NCBI RefSeq assembly: GCF_001458335.1
Contig: NZ_CYTO01000004.1
Location: 1 to 64,000, forward strand
Length of the DNA stretch: 64,000 nucleotides
From: Cognatishimia activa
Lineage (GTDB): Bacteria > Pseudomonadota > Alphaproteobacteria > Rhodobacterales > Rhodobacteraceae
Reading direction: 5' to 3'
This document shows positions 41,738 through 50,809 of this stretch, piece after piece (positions within the stretch are counted from its first letter, which is position 1; every line of letters starts with the position of its first letter). A program made the position numbers and the translations under genes. The notes beneath the pieces were generated by a model that was not told where the DNA came from, did not search any database, and was given only the letters and a program-made list of their open reading frames with translations.

Positions 41738-42942
41738 GCCTTCAGCGTTGCCTTCAAGTCTCTGGTTGGATCGGCGACCAAGTCAGCACTTGGTGATTTC
41801 CCCGCTTCAATCAGACGTTTGCCAATCATGTAGTCGCGGGGTGCATTCATCGCATCGACCGCCAAAAGCGTGTCCCCCTGATAATACCAAACAGACTGGC
41901 TTGTTTCATCGGCTTTGCGGGTCACAACATTGTCGTAACCGGTGTTCAGTCCCGCAATTTGCAGTTTGACGTCATACTGATCGGACCAAAACCATGGCTT
42001 GGCGATGTAATCGGCCTCGGCACCCATGATATTTCGAGCGATGACCTCTGCCTGATCAATCGCGTTTGGTACGCTTTCAAGGCGGATGAGGTTTCCTTTG
42101 TAAGGGAACGATGCGCAGTCACCTGCAGACCAGATATTAGCAACCGACGTGCGCCCATGGGCATCTGTCTTGATACCATTCTCCAGAACCAAACCGGCCA
42201 TCTCAGCCAGCGCTGTATTTGGTGTGATGCCAACACCGACAATCACGAAATCCAGATCCAGTGCGGTGCCATCGCTGAGCACCGCCCCGGACACGCGGTC
42301 GGTTCCTGTCAGGTTCTGCAAGCCAAAACCTTCCCGAATGTCCACGCCGCGCGCTTGGTGCAGGTTCCTGAAATAATCTGACGTTTCCGGTGACGCGACA
42401 CGCTGTAGGATACGCTCTGACATTTCGACAAGTGTGACCTTTAGGCCCTTTGCCGCCGCCACCGCTGCCGCCTCCAGGCCAATGTAACCGCCGCCCACAA
42501 TCAAAACATGGCGGCCTTCCAAGAATTCCGGCGCCATGGCGTCAGCGTCCTTGAGATCGCGCATCGTATAAACACCTGCAAGAGCGCCGCCAATGGATGC
42601 TGGCAGGCGTCGAGGCGCAGATCCGGTGGTCAATACAAGATGGTCATAGTCGAGCGTTTCTGAGCCAACTGATATGGCGTTCTGACCTGGTGACACATTG
42701 GTCACTTCCTCGCCAAGACGCACATCGATGTTGTTCTCTTCGTAAAAACGCGCAGGTCTTAAGAACAGGCGTTCAAGATCCATCTCTCCAAGCAGGTACT
42801 TCTTTGAAAGAGGCGGCCTTTGATAAGGCAACGCGCTCTCCGATCCGATCAACGTGATCTCTCCATCGAACCCTTCACTGCGCAATTTTGCGACACAAGA
42901 GGCACCCGCTTGCCCTGCACCAACGACGATTACATGCGACAT
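41734..42942 (-). CDS. FAD/NAD(P)-dependent ferredoxin reductase-type oxidoreductase
   Basis: 402-aa flavoprotein of the rhodocoxin/putidaredoxin reductase group. FAD binding: VIVVGAGQAGASCVAKLRSEGF at the N-terminus and NIWSAGDCASF later. NAD binding: HVLIVGGGYIGLEAAAVAAAKG. It has LTTGSAPRRLP in the middle and a C-terminal ferredoxin reductase domain. Such enzymes pass electrons from NADH to a [2Fe-2S] ferredoxin for a cytochrome P450 or dioxygenase; no such partner is nearby. Coupling to rsmD is probably a packing effect. Confidence 0.88.
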   Translation of the reverse strand: MSHVIVVGAGQAGASCVAKLRSEGFDGEITLIGSESALPYQRPPLSKKYLLGEMDLERLFLRPARFYEENNIDVRLGEEVTNVSPGQNAISVGSETLDYDHLVLTTGSAPRRLPASIGGALAGVYTMRDLKDADAMAPEFLEGRHVLIVGGGYIGLEAAAVAAAKGLKVTLVEMSERILQRVASPETSDYFRNLHQARGVDIREGFGLQNLTGTDRVSGAVLSDGTALDLDFVIVGVGITPNTALAEMAGLVLENGIKTDAHGRTSVANIWSAGDCASFPYKGNLIRLESVPNAIDQAEVIARNIMGAEADYIAKPWFWSDQYDVKLQIAGLNTGYDNVVTRKADETSQSVWYYQGDTLLAVDAMNAPRDYMIGKRLIEAGKSPSADLVADPTRDLKATLKA

Positions 42943-43029
42943 GTCTGAACCTTCTCAATTCCCGTTGCCGAAGCTAATCCGAACCCTATATCTCTACGCG
43001 AAGGAAACGCAATTACGGAGATACACCAA

Positions 43030-43518
43030 ATGTCTATTTCAGTCGGAGATTCTTTACCGGGCGCCACCCTATCGACCATGGGTGCAGATGGCCCTGAAAC
43101 CGTCGATTTTGGCGCGATGACCAAAGGGCGCAAAGTGGTTTTGTTCGGCTTGCCCGGCGCGTTCACGGGGACATGTGACGCTGCGCATCTGCCAAGCTTC
43201 ATGCGCACTGCTGACGCTTTCAAAGAAAAAGGCGTGGAAGAGATTATCTGTGTCTCCGTGAACGATCCATTTGTAATGAAGCGCTGGGACGAATCTGCGG
43301 GCGCGTCCGAAGCGGGCATCACGATGCTGGCAGACCCACAGTCAGAGTTGACCAAAGCGCTGGGGTTAAACTTCACCGTTGAACCGCTGGGTTTCTATGA
43401 CCGTTGCCAACGATTTGCTCTGCTCGCTGAAGATGGCGACGTGAAGGTCATGAACCTAGAGGAACAAGCCGGTGTTTGTGGTATCAGCAGTGGCGAAGAG
43501 CTGCTGGAACAAGTTTAA
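43030..43518 (+). CDS. peroxiredoxin, Prx5 type
   Basis: 162-aa thiol peroxidase that reduces hydrogen peroxide and organic hydroperoxides. The peroxidatic Cys49 is in FGLPGAFTGTCDAAHLPSF, the Prx5 signature. Other cysteines are in DRCQRF and AGVCGIS; the latter could be the resolving one. ICVSVNDPFVMKRW and LNFTVEPLGF-type segments support the assignment. It is divergent from the flavoprotein gene (88 bp apart) and is followed by a clear terminator, so it is monocistronic. Confidence 0.93.
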   Translation: MSISVGDSLPGATLSTMGADGPETVDFGAMTKGRKVVLFGLPGAFTGTCDAAHLPSFMRTADAFKEKGVEEIICVSVNDPFVMKRWDESAGASEAGITMLADPQSELTKALGLNFTVEPLGFYDRCQRFALLAEDGDVKVMNLEEQAGVCGISSGEELLEQV

Positions 43519-43525
43519 GTCAATT

Positions 43526-43551
43526 GGGCGGCTAATAGCCGCCCTTTTTTT
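43526..43551 (+). terminator. Rho-independent terminator after the peroxiredoxin gene
   Basis: The perfect 7-bp stem GGGCGGC / GCCGCCC with loop TAATA is followed at once by seven T residues, 8 bp after the stop codon. Confidence 0.93.
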
Positions 43552-43555
43552 AATC

Positions 43556-44737
43556 CTAGTCCTGCTCTTCACGCTGTTCATTTCGGAATGGGCCATAAGC
43601 TGTCAGGACTTCAATTTCCTCTGCCACCGCTTCTCTTTCGGCAACCAAATAGCGGGCAATAGCGTCTGAGAAATTTGGGTCTGAAATCCAATGAAGCGAG
43701 TGAGTGGTGACTGGCAGGTACCCGCGCGCCAACTTATGCTCGCCTTGTGCACCTGCTTCGACGCGCTTCAAACCATGTGCGATTGCCCAATCGATGGCTT
43801 GATAGTAGCAAATTTCAAAATGCAGGCAGTTGTGATGCTCGGTGCAGCCCCAATAGCGCCCATAAAGCGTATCCGAGCCAATGAAATTCATCGCACCCGC
43901 AACCGCGATCCCCTCTCTTTCAGCGAAGATCAGCAGTACATCCTCACGCATCGTTTGATGAACGCGATCAAAGAACTCACGCGTCAGATAAGGAGTGCCC
44001 CATTTTCGCGCTCCGGTATCCTGATAGAAGACCCACATTGCGTCCCAATGAGCAGACGTGATCTCGTCACCAGTGTACGTGTTTATGACACCGCCGAAGG
44101 CCTGCGCCTGCGCCCGTTCCTTGCGTATGTTTTTGCGTTTTCGAGAGCTGAGATCCTCTAAGAAAGCGTCAAAGTCAGCATAGCTCTGATTGACCCAGTG
44201 AAATTGTTGGCCGGTGCGGTGGAGCAAGCCAAGTTGCTGGCCAAGCTCACTTTCTAGGCCCGTGCAAAATGTTGTGTGGATCGAACTAAGGTTGTTGGCT
44301 TTGGCAACTTCCATTGCGCCTTGCATCAATGCCGCTTGGCCCACCTGTTCAAAGCCGGGTTTTACCAAAAATCGACGCCCAGTTGCCGGTGTAAACGGGA
44401 CCGCGATTTGTAGTTTCGGATAGTAGCGCCCGCCCGCGTTTTCGTATGCGTGTGCCCAGTTGTGATCGAATATATATTCGCCCTGACTGTGGCCTTTTGC
44501 ATAAAGCGGCGCGCCAGCGATCATGGCTCCGTTTGCGTGTGCGGTTACATATTGCGGTTGCCATCCGGTCCCAGGACCAACCGATCCACTTTCTTCCAGC
44601 GCAAGTAAAAAACGATAGGTCGTAAAAGGATCTAACGGGCGTGTCCCTTTGCCTGGATCGGCGCAGGCATCCCACTCTGCTTGAGGGATGCTCGCAAGAG
44701 ACCCATGGACCTGAATTTCGATGGCGGTGTCTGACAT
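43556..44737 (-). CDS. GNAT/FemAB-like acyltransferase (DUF482 type)
   Basis: 393-aa protein of the COG3146 group, with a GNAT-like fold found in putative peptidoglycan-associated acyltransferases. Segments are FLALEESGSVGPGTGWQPQY-like near the N-terminus, ENAGGRYYPKLQIAVPFTPATGRRFL, and, at the C-terminus, EICYYQAIDWAIAHGLKRVEAGAQGEHK. It is probably cytoplasmic. The start is ATG at 44737 with GGGAGCC upstream; a GTG at 44749 is disfavoured. Function is unproven. Confidence 0.82.
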   Translation of the reverse strand: MSDTAIEIQVHGSLASIPQAEWDACADPGKGTRPLDPFTTYRFLLALEESGSVGPGTGWQPQYVTAHANGAMIAGAPLYAKGHSQGEYIFDHNWAHAYENAGGRYYPKLQIAVPFTPATGRRFLVKPGFEQVGQAALMQGAMEVAKANNLSSIHTTFCTGLESELGQQLGLLHRTGQQFHWVNQSYADFDAFLEDLSSRKRKNIRKERAQAQAFGGVINTYTGDEITSAHWDAMWVFYQDTGARKWGTPYLTREFFDRVHQTMREDVLLIFAEREGIAVAGAMNFIGSDTLYGRYWGCTEHHNCLHFEICYYQAIDWAIAHGLKRVEAGAQGEHKLARGYLPVTTHSLHWISDPNFSDAIARYLVAEREAVAEEIEVLTAYGPFRNEQREEQD

Positions 44738-44780
44738 AACGGCTCCCACTCGGCCATATTTGGGTCAGAAATCGGCAGCT

Positions 44781-45548
44781 TCAAGCAGGATGTTGGGCAA
44801 GGTACTGTTCAAACGTAATGTTTTCCGCCACTTCACGTGCTTTTGCCTCTATCGCTGCGGATGTCACCGTCCAGCACAAGATATTAGCGCCGTGCGATTT
44901 GAGTTCGGCGACACGCGGCCGGTTTAAATCAGCGACTTCGTGGCTGATGAAACTTGCGCGACTGCGCTCATAATCCGGAATATCACGCAATTGCTCACAG
45001 ACCGTTCGCGACAGGGGTGCCCAACTTTCTGGATCGTACGCGCTTGTGACGATACCGCGCGGTATATCCGGGCAAAGATCAGCAAGTAGCGCGACAGTAT
45101 TCGGGTTGAATGACATGACCGCGAGAGGGCCCTCATAGGTGTTCAAAAGGTTTGCAGCGGCTTTTTCCAAGGGCCCTACATCGGTCCCCATTTGCCCGTC
45201 TTGGTCCTTAAGTTCAATGAGCAGCGGCACCTGCCCATCAATGAGTTTAAGAACCTCGTCCAAAGTCGGAATTGTTTCCGAGCCGCCTTTGAGCGGGATG
45301 GCTATTAAGTCTTTCGCCGACTTTTGGCGAATGGGACCCGATGCTTCGGTCAGGCGGTTTAACCCATAGTCATGGAAAACCATCGCGACATCGTCGCTGG
45401 ACAGTTGCAGATCAATCTCGATCCCGTATCCCAAATTTATCGCGGCCTTAATTGCGGCGCGGCTATTTTCGGGCCGCCCCTGAGCCACGTCGTGTAGGCC
45501 GCGATGGGCAAGGGGGGTGGTCAAAAATCTATGATCCAAGCGGGTCAT
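44781..45548 (-). CDS. glycerophosphodiester phosphodiesterase family protein
   Basis: 255-aa GDPD-fold enzyme that hydrolyses glycerophosphodiesters to glycerol-3-phosphate and an alcohol. The TIM-barrel catalytic motifs are complete: APLAHRGLHDVAQGRPENS (His and Glu), GYGIEIDLQLSSDDVAMVFHD (metal acids and His), and VPLLIELKDQ (Glu). No signal peptide is seen, so a cytoplasmic, UgpQ-like enzyme is likely. The start overlaps ridA by ATGA. Confidence 0.88.
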   Translation of the reverse strand: MTRLDHRFLTTPLAHRGLHDVAQGRPENSRAAIKAAINLGYGIEIDLQLSSDDVAMVFHDYGLNRLTEASGPIRQKSAKDLIAIPLKGGSETIPTLDEVLKLIDGQVPLLIELKDQDGQMGTDVGPLEKAAANLLNTYEGPLAVMSFNPNTVALLADLCPDIPRGIVTSAYDPESWAPLSRTVCEQLRDIPDYERSRASFISHEVADLNRPRVAELKSHGANILCWTVTSAAIEAKAREVAENITFEQYLAQHPA

Positions 45549-46006
45549 TTAACTTGGAAAACCCCGTCGATTTCCACAGCGACGCCAAAGGGCAGGGACG
45601 GCGCAGATACCGCAGCGCGCGCGTGCTGCCCGACTTCGCCAAGCGCATCACCAAATAGATTAGACGCACCGTTGATCACCTGAGGCTGCTCAGTGAATTC
45701 TAAGGTTGAGTTCACAAAACCGGTCAACTTCACCACTTTCACCAAACGGTCGAGATCTCCGTCGCATGCAGCTTTGACCTGAGCCAAAAGAGCGATAGCA
45801 CAAGCCTTCGCTGCTTCCGCGCCCGATTCAACATCCATCGTGTCTCCCAATTTTCCGATGATCAAACCATCCGGACCTGATGGGATCTGACCAGACACGT
45901 AGACCATGTCACCTACCTTTACGTAGGGTACATAATTCGCTGCCGGCGCAGGTGCTTCAGGCAAAGTGATACCCATTTCTGCGAGCTTGGTTTCGAAAAC
46001 ACCCAT
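45545..46006 (-). CDS. RidA/YjgF-family protein
   Basis: 153-aa RidA superfamily protein. RidA itself deaminates reactive enamines and imines formed by PLP enzymes. Landmarks are VKVGDMVYVSGQIPSGPDG, LLAQVKAACDGDLDRLVKVVKLTGFV, and the end LPFGVAVEIDGVFQ. The usual catalytic Arg is not found in that end: RidA has VEIEAIA-type sequence where this has VEIDGVF, so activity may differ. The ATG at 46006 has AGGAG upstream. It is coupled to the GDPD gene. Confidence 0.85.
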   Translation of the reverse strand: MGVFETKLAEMGITLPEAPAPAANYVPYVKVGDMVYVSGQIPSGPDGLIIGKLGDTMDVESGAEAAKACAIALLAQVKAACDGDLDRLVKVVKLTGFVNSTLEFTEQPQVINGASNLFGDALGEVGQHARAAVSAPSLPFGVAVEIDGVFQVK

Positions 46007-46081
46007 CACAAATCTCCTTTGAGTCGCTGGCGCGAAGCTATGCGCAGCAATGCGATTTGAGAAGGGCGATTTTGCGGTTGG

Positions 46082-47380
46082 TCAACTTTCGCGCATCGCG
46101 CGCGAGAAATAATTCGTGAAAGGTTCCAGCAAGTAAGTCAAAGGCGTTCGGTCTTTTGTTCTTAGAAAGGCATCGACCGGCAATCCTGGTCTCAGAACAA
46201 GGTCGTCCGGTAATTTCGCAAATTCGACCGGGTCGACGCGAACTTCAGCGCGATAATAGGTTTTCCCAGTGATTTCGTCCGCAAATGTGTCTGCGGACAG
46301 GTGTGCGACGACGCCCATAAGCGGTGGTGTTGTTTTTTGGTCCAAGGCAGACAGCCGAAGGTCGACTGATTGGCCTATATAGACTTCATCTACCTGAGTC
46401 GGCGCGACTCGCGCGACGACGCGCAGCGATGCATCTTTCGGGACGATGTACAGCAACGGTTCCGCGGCGATGATCACCGATTTTTCTGAGAAAACCGACA
46501 TCCCATGAACGTGACCGGACACCGGAGCGCGGATTGTCATTTGTTCAAGGCGCCGTCTTTGGGTGTTGAGGGTTTGAATCAATTCAACTTCCTGCACCTC
46601 AATATCTCGCAGAGTTTCGATCGCCCGTTCGCGATATGCTGCTAAACGTCGCGTGGCTTCAATCTCAAGTTCAGTCTGCCGACCTGATGCTTGGGCACGG
46701 GCGGCCTTCAGTGACCCAATTTGACCCTGCAGATCTGCTTCGTCTCGCAGTAAGGACCGCACCTGATGAGACCGCGCCAATCCCTTTTTTAGAAGAACTT
46801 CTTGATCCAAGAGTTCCTTCCGCAGCAACACCAGTTGTTTTGATAAGGCGTCATTCTGGGCGTCCAGCCCAGCCAATTGATCGTCGATTTGCGCACGGCG
46901 TTCGTGAATTTGGTCGGTTTCTTGACGCAGTGCAGTCTGACGCGCTTTGAAGAGGTCGGATTGCCCCTCCAGCAACGATTGAACATCTGAATCTTTTGTC
47001 GCGATATTCAGAAGCTTTGCGTCGAAGGTGATGCTGTCGGCTCCATTGCGCTCGCTGATAAGTCGCCCGCGCCGCGCCGTAATTTCGAACAATTGCCTTT
47101 GCAGAATTGCGATGGTGGATTCCAAGCGATTTGTGTCCAATTGAATCAACGGATCACCGGCGCGCACCCAATCGCCTTCGTCTACAAAAATGTCAGAGAC
47201 AATTCCGCCCTCGAGATGCTCGACCACCTGTCGCTTTTGACCTGCTTCGATTTGGCTCGGAACAATGAGAGCGCCAGCGATCTGGAAGCCTGTCGCCCAA
47301 GCACCGAATCCAAAAAACAAGAATCCTATGGCGATCAAACCAATCCAAACGTGCCTTTTTGTTGAATCTAGATTCCCCAC
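46082..47380 (-). CDS. HlyD-family type I secretion adaptor
   Basis: 432-aa membrane-fusion protein that bridges an inner-membrane ABC exporter to a TolC-type outer channel. One N-terminal anchor helix (about 11-33), a biotinyl-lipoyl half (ALIVPSQIEAGQKRQVVEHLEGGIV), a long coiled coil (about 95-280) and the closing lipoyl half and barrel (IRAPVSGHVHGMSV, VARVAPTQVDEVYIGQSVDLRL) are all visible. The start is a GTG, 5 bp after the ABC stop, so the two are co-translated. No outer-membrane partner is nearby. Confidence 0.93.
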   Translation of the reverse strand: MGNLDSTKRHVWIGLIAIGFLFFGFGAWATGFQIAGALIVPSQIEAGQKRQVVEHLEGGIVSDIFVDEGDWVRAGDPLIQLDTNRLESTIAILQRQLFEITARRGRLISERNGADSITFDAKLLNIATKDSDVQSLLEGQSDLFKARQTALRQETDQIHERRAQIDDQLAGLDAQNDALSKQLVLLRKELLDQEVLLKKGLARSHQVRSLLRDEADLQGQIGSLKAARAQASGRQTELEIEATRRLAAYRERAIETLRDIEVQEVELIQTLNTQRRRLEQMTIRAPVSGHVHGMSVFSEKSVIIAAEPLLYIVPKDASLRVVARVAPTQVDEVYIGQSVDLRLSALDQKTTPPLMGVVAHLSADTFADEITGKTYYRAEVRVDPVEFAKLPDDLVLRPGLPVDAFLRTKDRTPLTYLLEPFTNYFSRAMRES

Positions 47381-47385
47381 TGTTA

Positions 47386-49137
47386 CTACTGCATTCCCAT
47401 TTGGGTGCGCGCGGTCTCAAGCGCTTGTTCTATGCCGCGGTGGTTTGAAACCGCCTTACGCAAAACACGGTCTCTTGCTCCGAAAGCATCGACACGGCCG
47501 TTCTTAAGAACAAGCACATTTTCGCATTCTCGGATGGCATCCGGTCGTTGAGACATGATGATGACTGATTTTTTTGCCGTCTTCATGCGTTTTATGGAAC
47601 GGTTGAGAGCGGCTGCGCCAGAACTGTCGAGATGAGAGCTTGGTTCATCCAAAACCAAAATCACTGGGTCCGAGTAGAGCGCGCGGGCCAACGCGATACG
47701 TTGCAATTGACCCGCAGAGAGGAGCTCATTGGCATTGTTAAAAACAGTATCGTAACCTTTTGGAAGGCTTAAGATCAGCTCGTGCGCCTCAGCCCATTTC
47801 GCTGCCTGAACAACTTTTTCGGAGTCTGGTTCTGACGAAAGTCCAGCGATGTTCTCTGCAATCGTAGCTTCAAATAGTTCAACATGCTGAGGCAGATAGC
47901 CGATATATTTTGCAAGCTGAGCGATTGGGTATTGATCGATTGAAGCTTGGCTCAGCTCTATCTTTCCTGAAGTGATCGGCACTGCGGTCACTAGGGCACG
48001 CGCCAAAGTGGATTTCCCTGATGCAGATGGCCCAATCACGCCAAGGGCCTCACCTGGTTGTAGATTGAAATGAACGTTTTTTAGAACGACACGATCGTTT
48101 AGATTAGGCGCAACGCTTAGCGCCTTAACATCCAACCTCGCCTTGGGCTTGGGAAGTTCGATAGGTTGGGCTATGCGTGGTGCTTGTGTGAGCAAAGCAG
48201 CAAGATTCCACCAACTCTTACGCGCATTTTGAAAATTCGACCATTGACTGATGGCGATTTCAATTGGTGCCACGGCACGTGACGCCAAGATTGAACTGGC
48301 AAGCACCGCGCCCAGCGAGAGTTCTGATCGCACGACCAAATGCGCCCCTGTTGCTAACATGGCTGATTGCAACAACAATCGAAGCGTTTTGATTGCTGCT
48401 GAGAACCCACCCGTTATATCCGAACCTTGCAGGTGGTGCGCATGCAGATTTCGGATGTTTCTCTGCAAACGTTCGAAACCGCTGCCTTGAATGCCAAGAC
48501 CCTGAAACGAATTGGGGTCACGGCCTAGCATGTTTCTTAAACCTGATCCTTGATGAGCGAGCTGATGCGCTTTTTGCCGCGGGTTTTGGGATAGGTGCTG
48601 ATTGAGGATGGCGGCAAAAATCAAAAGGATGGTTCCCAATAGTGCCACGTGACCTAGCCATGGGTGGAAAACAAAGAGGCCCAGCAAGAATATCGGGGTC
48701 CACGGCATATCAAATGCTGCTAACGGACCGGGGGAGGCGGTAAAGCGTTTGAGCGTCTCGAGGTCTGACAGCCCCCATTGCGTTCTATGCGACGCAAAAC
48801 GGGAAGGGGGCGTGAGCAGAGCGTCAAACACACGTTTCTCAAGTTGCTCATAAAATTTTTCAGCAATGCGCGCCAATATGCGTCCACGGACATAATCCAG
48901 CACTCCCATAATCAGCAAAAGAAAGACGACTAAACCTGTGAGTACGACGAGGGTTTCAATGCTTCGGCTCATCAATACCCTATCATAGATCTGCAACATA
49001 TAGATCGGGCCAGAGAACATGAGGAGATTGGTAATCGTACTGAAGAACGCTACGATCCAATAAAACGCGCGGCTTTGACGACGCGCGGCGCGTAACTCTT
49101 CTAGTCCGCTTGCAAACTCTTTCAGATTTCTTGCCAT
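47386..49137 (-). CDS. type I secretion ABC transporter, PrtD-like, variant H-loop
   Basis: 583-aa half-size exporter: membrane domain about 25-310 (six helices) then an ATPase domain about 335-560. There is no peptidase domain, so it is of the PrtD class for cargo with C-terminal signals. Walker A is GPSASGKST (369-377), signature LSAGQLQR (473), Walker B VILVLDEPS (492). The switch region reads IIMSQRPDA with Gln530 where nearly all ABC proteins have His; the codon is CAA (47548-47550). The protein is otherwise intact. It may have slow or altered hydrolysis. The cargo is not in the window. Confidence 0.9.
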   Translation of the reverse strand: MARNLKEFASGLEELRAARRQSRAFYWIVAFFSTITNLLMFSGPIYMLQIYDRVLMSRSIETLVVLTGLVVFLLLIMGVLDYVRGRILARIAEKFYEQLEKRVFDALLTPPSRFASHRTQWGLSDLETLKRFTASPGPLAAFDMPWTPIFLLGLFVFHPWLGHVALLGTILLIFAAILNQHLSQNPRQKAHQLAHQGSGLRNMLGRDPNSFQGLGIQGSGFERLQRNIRNLHAHHLQGSDITGGFSAAIKTLRLLLQSAMLATGAHLVVRSELSLGAVLASSILASRAVAPIEIAISQWSNFQNARKSWWNLAALLTQAPRIAQPIELPKPKARLDVKALSVAPNLNDRVVLKNVHFNLQPGEALGVIGPSASGKSTLARALVTAVPITSGKIELSQASIDQYPIAQLAKYIGYLPQHVELFEATIAENIAGLSSEPDSEKVVQAAKWAEAHELILSLPKGYDTVFNNANELLSAGQLQRIALARALYSDPVILVLDEPSSHLDSSGAAALNRSIKRMKTAKKSVIIMSQRPDAIRECENVLVLKNGRVDAFGARDRVLRKAVSNHRGIEQALETARTQMGMQ

Positions 49138-49298
49138 GAGCGTTTAGATAGCGCTCATTTCCAAAGAAATGCTTACGAATTGAGCGGGAAAACGCCTGTG
49201 GCGCGTCGGACACAGCTTTTGTGCATAATCAACGTTGGGTGTAGTCTATTCCAATCGATATTCTAAATGGAAACTGTCTGATTCAGTCGAGAAAACCA

Positions 49299-50072
49299 GT
49301 GCCCTTTGTAATTCCTTCTTCGCGCCAATTTCTGCGTGGTTCTATTTTATTGAGTTTCATTTCTTTGGTGGGCGCATGCGCGACGCCGCGTGATAGCGTG
49401 TCTTCGGCTGAGATCTACGATCCAAACGAAGCCGCAAACCGTGAAGTTCATGAGTTTAACCGCAAGGTGGATCGCGTGTTATTTCGTCCGGTGTCAAATG
49501 GTTACGGCAATTATGTTCATGAAGACCTTCGCATGTTGGTTTCAAATTTTGCTGACCACCTGTCATTGCCTGCGGACATCGTTAACAATTTGCTGCAGGG
49601 CGATTTAAAAGGAGCTGGCGGTAACAGTTTTCGTTTGGTTTTCAACACTGTTTTTGGTTTCGGCGGGATTGTTGATCCAGCAGACGCAGTTCATGTGCCA
49701 CGTCGGGAAACCGATTTCGGCGAGACGTTCCACGTTTGGGGTGTAAAAGAGGGTGCGTATGTGGAATTGCCGCTTCTGGGCCCATCGACTGAGCGTGATA
49801 CCGTCGGAACGATTCTTGATTTTACCTTGGATCCGGTATCGGTATTTCTGCCGCGCCCGGAGAAATATGTCGGTACCGCAGCCAACTTCGCAGACTTAAT
49901 GGGTGACCGTTATGATTTGCGCGCCACCATCGACTCTGTCCTCTACGAAAGCGCAGACAGCTACGCGCAAGCACGGATTCTTTACTTGCAAAACAGGCGC
50001 TTTGCGCTTGGGGTAGAAGTGGAAGAGGCAGAAACTGATTTCGATCCGTTTGCGGATCCTTTTGCACAGTGA
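49299..50072 (+). CDS. MlaA-family outer-membrane lipoprotein
   Basis: 257-aa VacJ/MlaA lipoprotein, the outer-membrane part of the retrograde phospholipid-transport system. The lipobox SLVGAC places the acylated Cys at 27. Landmarks are YDPNEAANREVHEFNRKVD, FRLVFNTVFGFGGIVDPAD, and ETFHVWGVKEGAYVELPLLGPST. The C-terminus is acidic (EEAETDFDPFADPFAQ). The start is GTG with weak ribosome support. It is followed 10 bp later by mlaC, in the usual order, but the MlaFEDB genes are not in the window. Confidence 0.92.
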   Translation: MPFVIPSSRQFLRGSILLSFISLVGACATPRDSVSSAEIYDPNEAANREVHEFNRKVDRVLFRPVSNGYGNYVHEDLRMLVSNFADHLSLPADIVNNLLQGDLKGAGGNSFRLVFNTVFGFGGIVDPADAVHVPRRETDFGETFHVWGVKEGAYVELPLLGPSTERDTVGTILDFTLDPVSVFLPRPEKYVGTAANFADLMGDRYDLRATIDSVLYESADSYAQARILYLQNRRFALGVEVEEAETDFDPFADPFAQ

Positions 50073-50082
50073 GAGTGAAACT

Positions 50083-50667
50083 TTGAAACGTCGTACTTTT
50101 CTTTCCACCATCGCTGCTTCTACGCTTGTGCCTGCGCATGCTTTCGCGCTGACAAGTGCAGAGGCCGAGAAGCTTGTGGACAAAGTGGTTGCCGACATCA
50201 ACAAAGTGATTGGGTCGGGGAAATCCTTGAACGCGATGATTGGCGATTTTGAGAGGATTTTTAAGCGTTATGCGGACGTTGCCTTCATAGCGGGTTCGGC
50301 TCTTGGTCCTGATGCGCGCGGCCTTAGCAACTCTCAGCGCAATAGATATGTCGATGCGTTCACAGGATACATTTCACGAAAATACGGCAAACGTTTCAAT
50401 GAATTCGTGGGCGGACGGGTCGAAGTGAACAGTACTCGGAAAGTGAAAAGCTATTACGAAGTCTTGGGCACGGCGCATCTTCGCGGAGAGTCTCCGTTCG
50501 AATTAAATTTTCGCGTGTCAAACCGCACAGGCAAAGATCTGTTCTTTGACCTTATCATTGAAGGGATTAGCCTGCGTTTGACTGAAAAAAGTGAGATCGG
50601 CGCGATGCTGGACAAACGTCGTGGTGATATCGACGGATTGATCGCGGATCTTAAAAAAGCGGGTTAA
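50083..50667 (+). CDS. mlaC: MlaC-like periplasmic phospholipid-binding protein
   Basis: 194-aa periplasmic shuttle of the Mla system. The likely start is the TTG at 50083, since the signal KRRTFLSTIAASTLVPAHAFA begins right after it. KRRTFLS fits the twin-arginine consensus (RRxFL), so export may be by Tat. The mature part has VDKVVADINKVIGSGKSLNAM and AFTGYISRKYGKRFNEF, matching the MlaC/Ttg2 helical and barrel parts, and ends DGLIADLKKAG. Co-transcribed with mlaA. Confidence 0.9.
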   Translation: MKRRTFLSTIAASTLVPAHAFALTSAEAEKLVDKVVADINKVIGSGKSLNAMIGDFERIFKRYADVAFIAGSALGPDARGLSNSQRNRYVDAFTGYISRKYGKRFNEFVGGRVEVNSTRKVKSYYEVLGTAHLRGESPFELNFRVSNRTGKDLFFDLIIEGISLRLTEKSEIGAMLDKRRGDIDGLIADLKKAG

Positions 50668-50739
50668 CCGCACGGCGCATTTTCCACTACCTTGTTTGGT
50701 CGCATATCTTGATCGCGGCGATTCTACGTTTGTGTGCAC

Positions 50740-50768
50740 AAAAAAATCCCCGGTGTTGAACCGGGGAT
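50740..50768 (-). terminator. Rho-independent terminator of the LysR gene
   Basis: On the minus strand ATCCCCGGT / ACCGGGGAT forms a 9-bp stem with a five-base loop, followed by six to seven T residues. It is 41 bp past the LysR stop. The plus-strand side has no T run, so it is not a good mlaC terminator. Confidence 0.88.
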
Positions 50769-50809
50769 AGTCGGCTTTCAAAGCCTCAGGAATTTCGTTG
50801 GTATTACTA

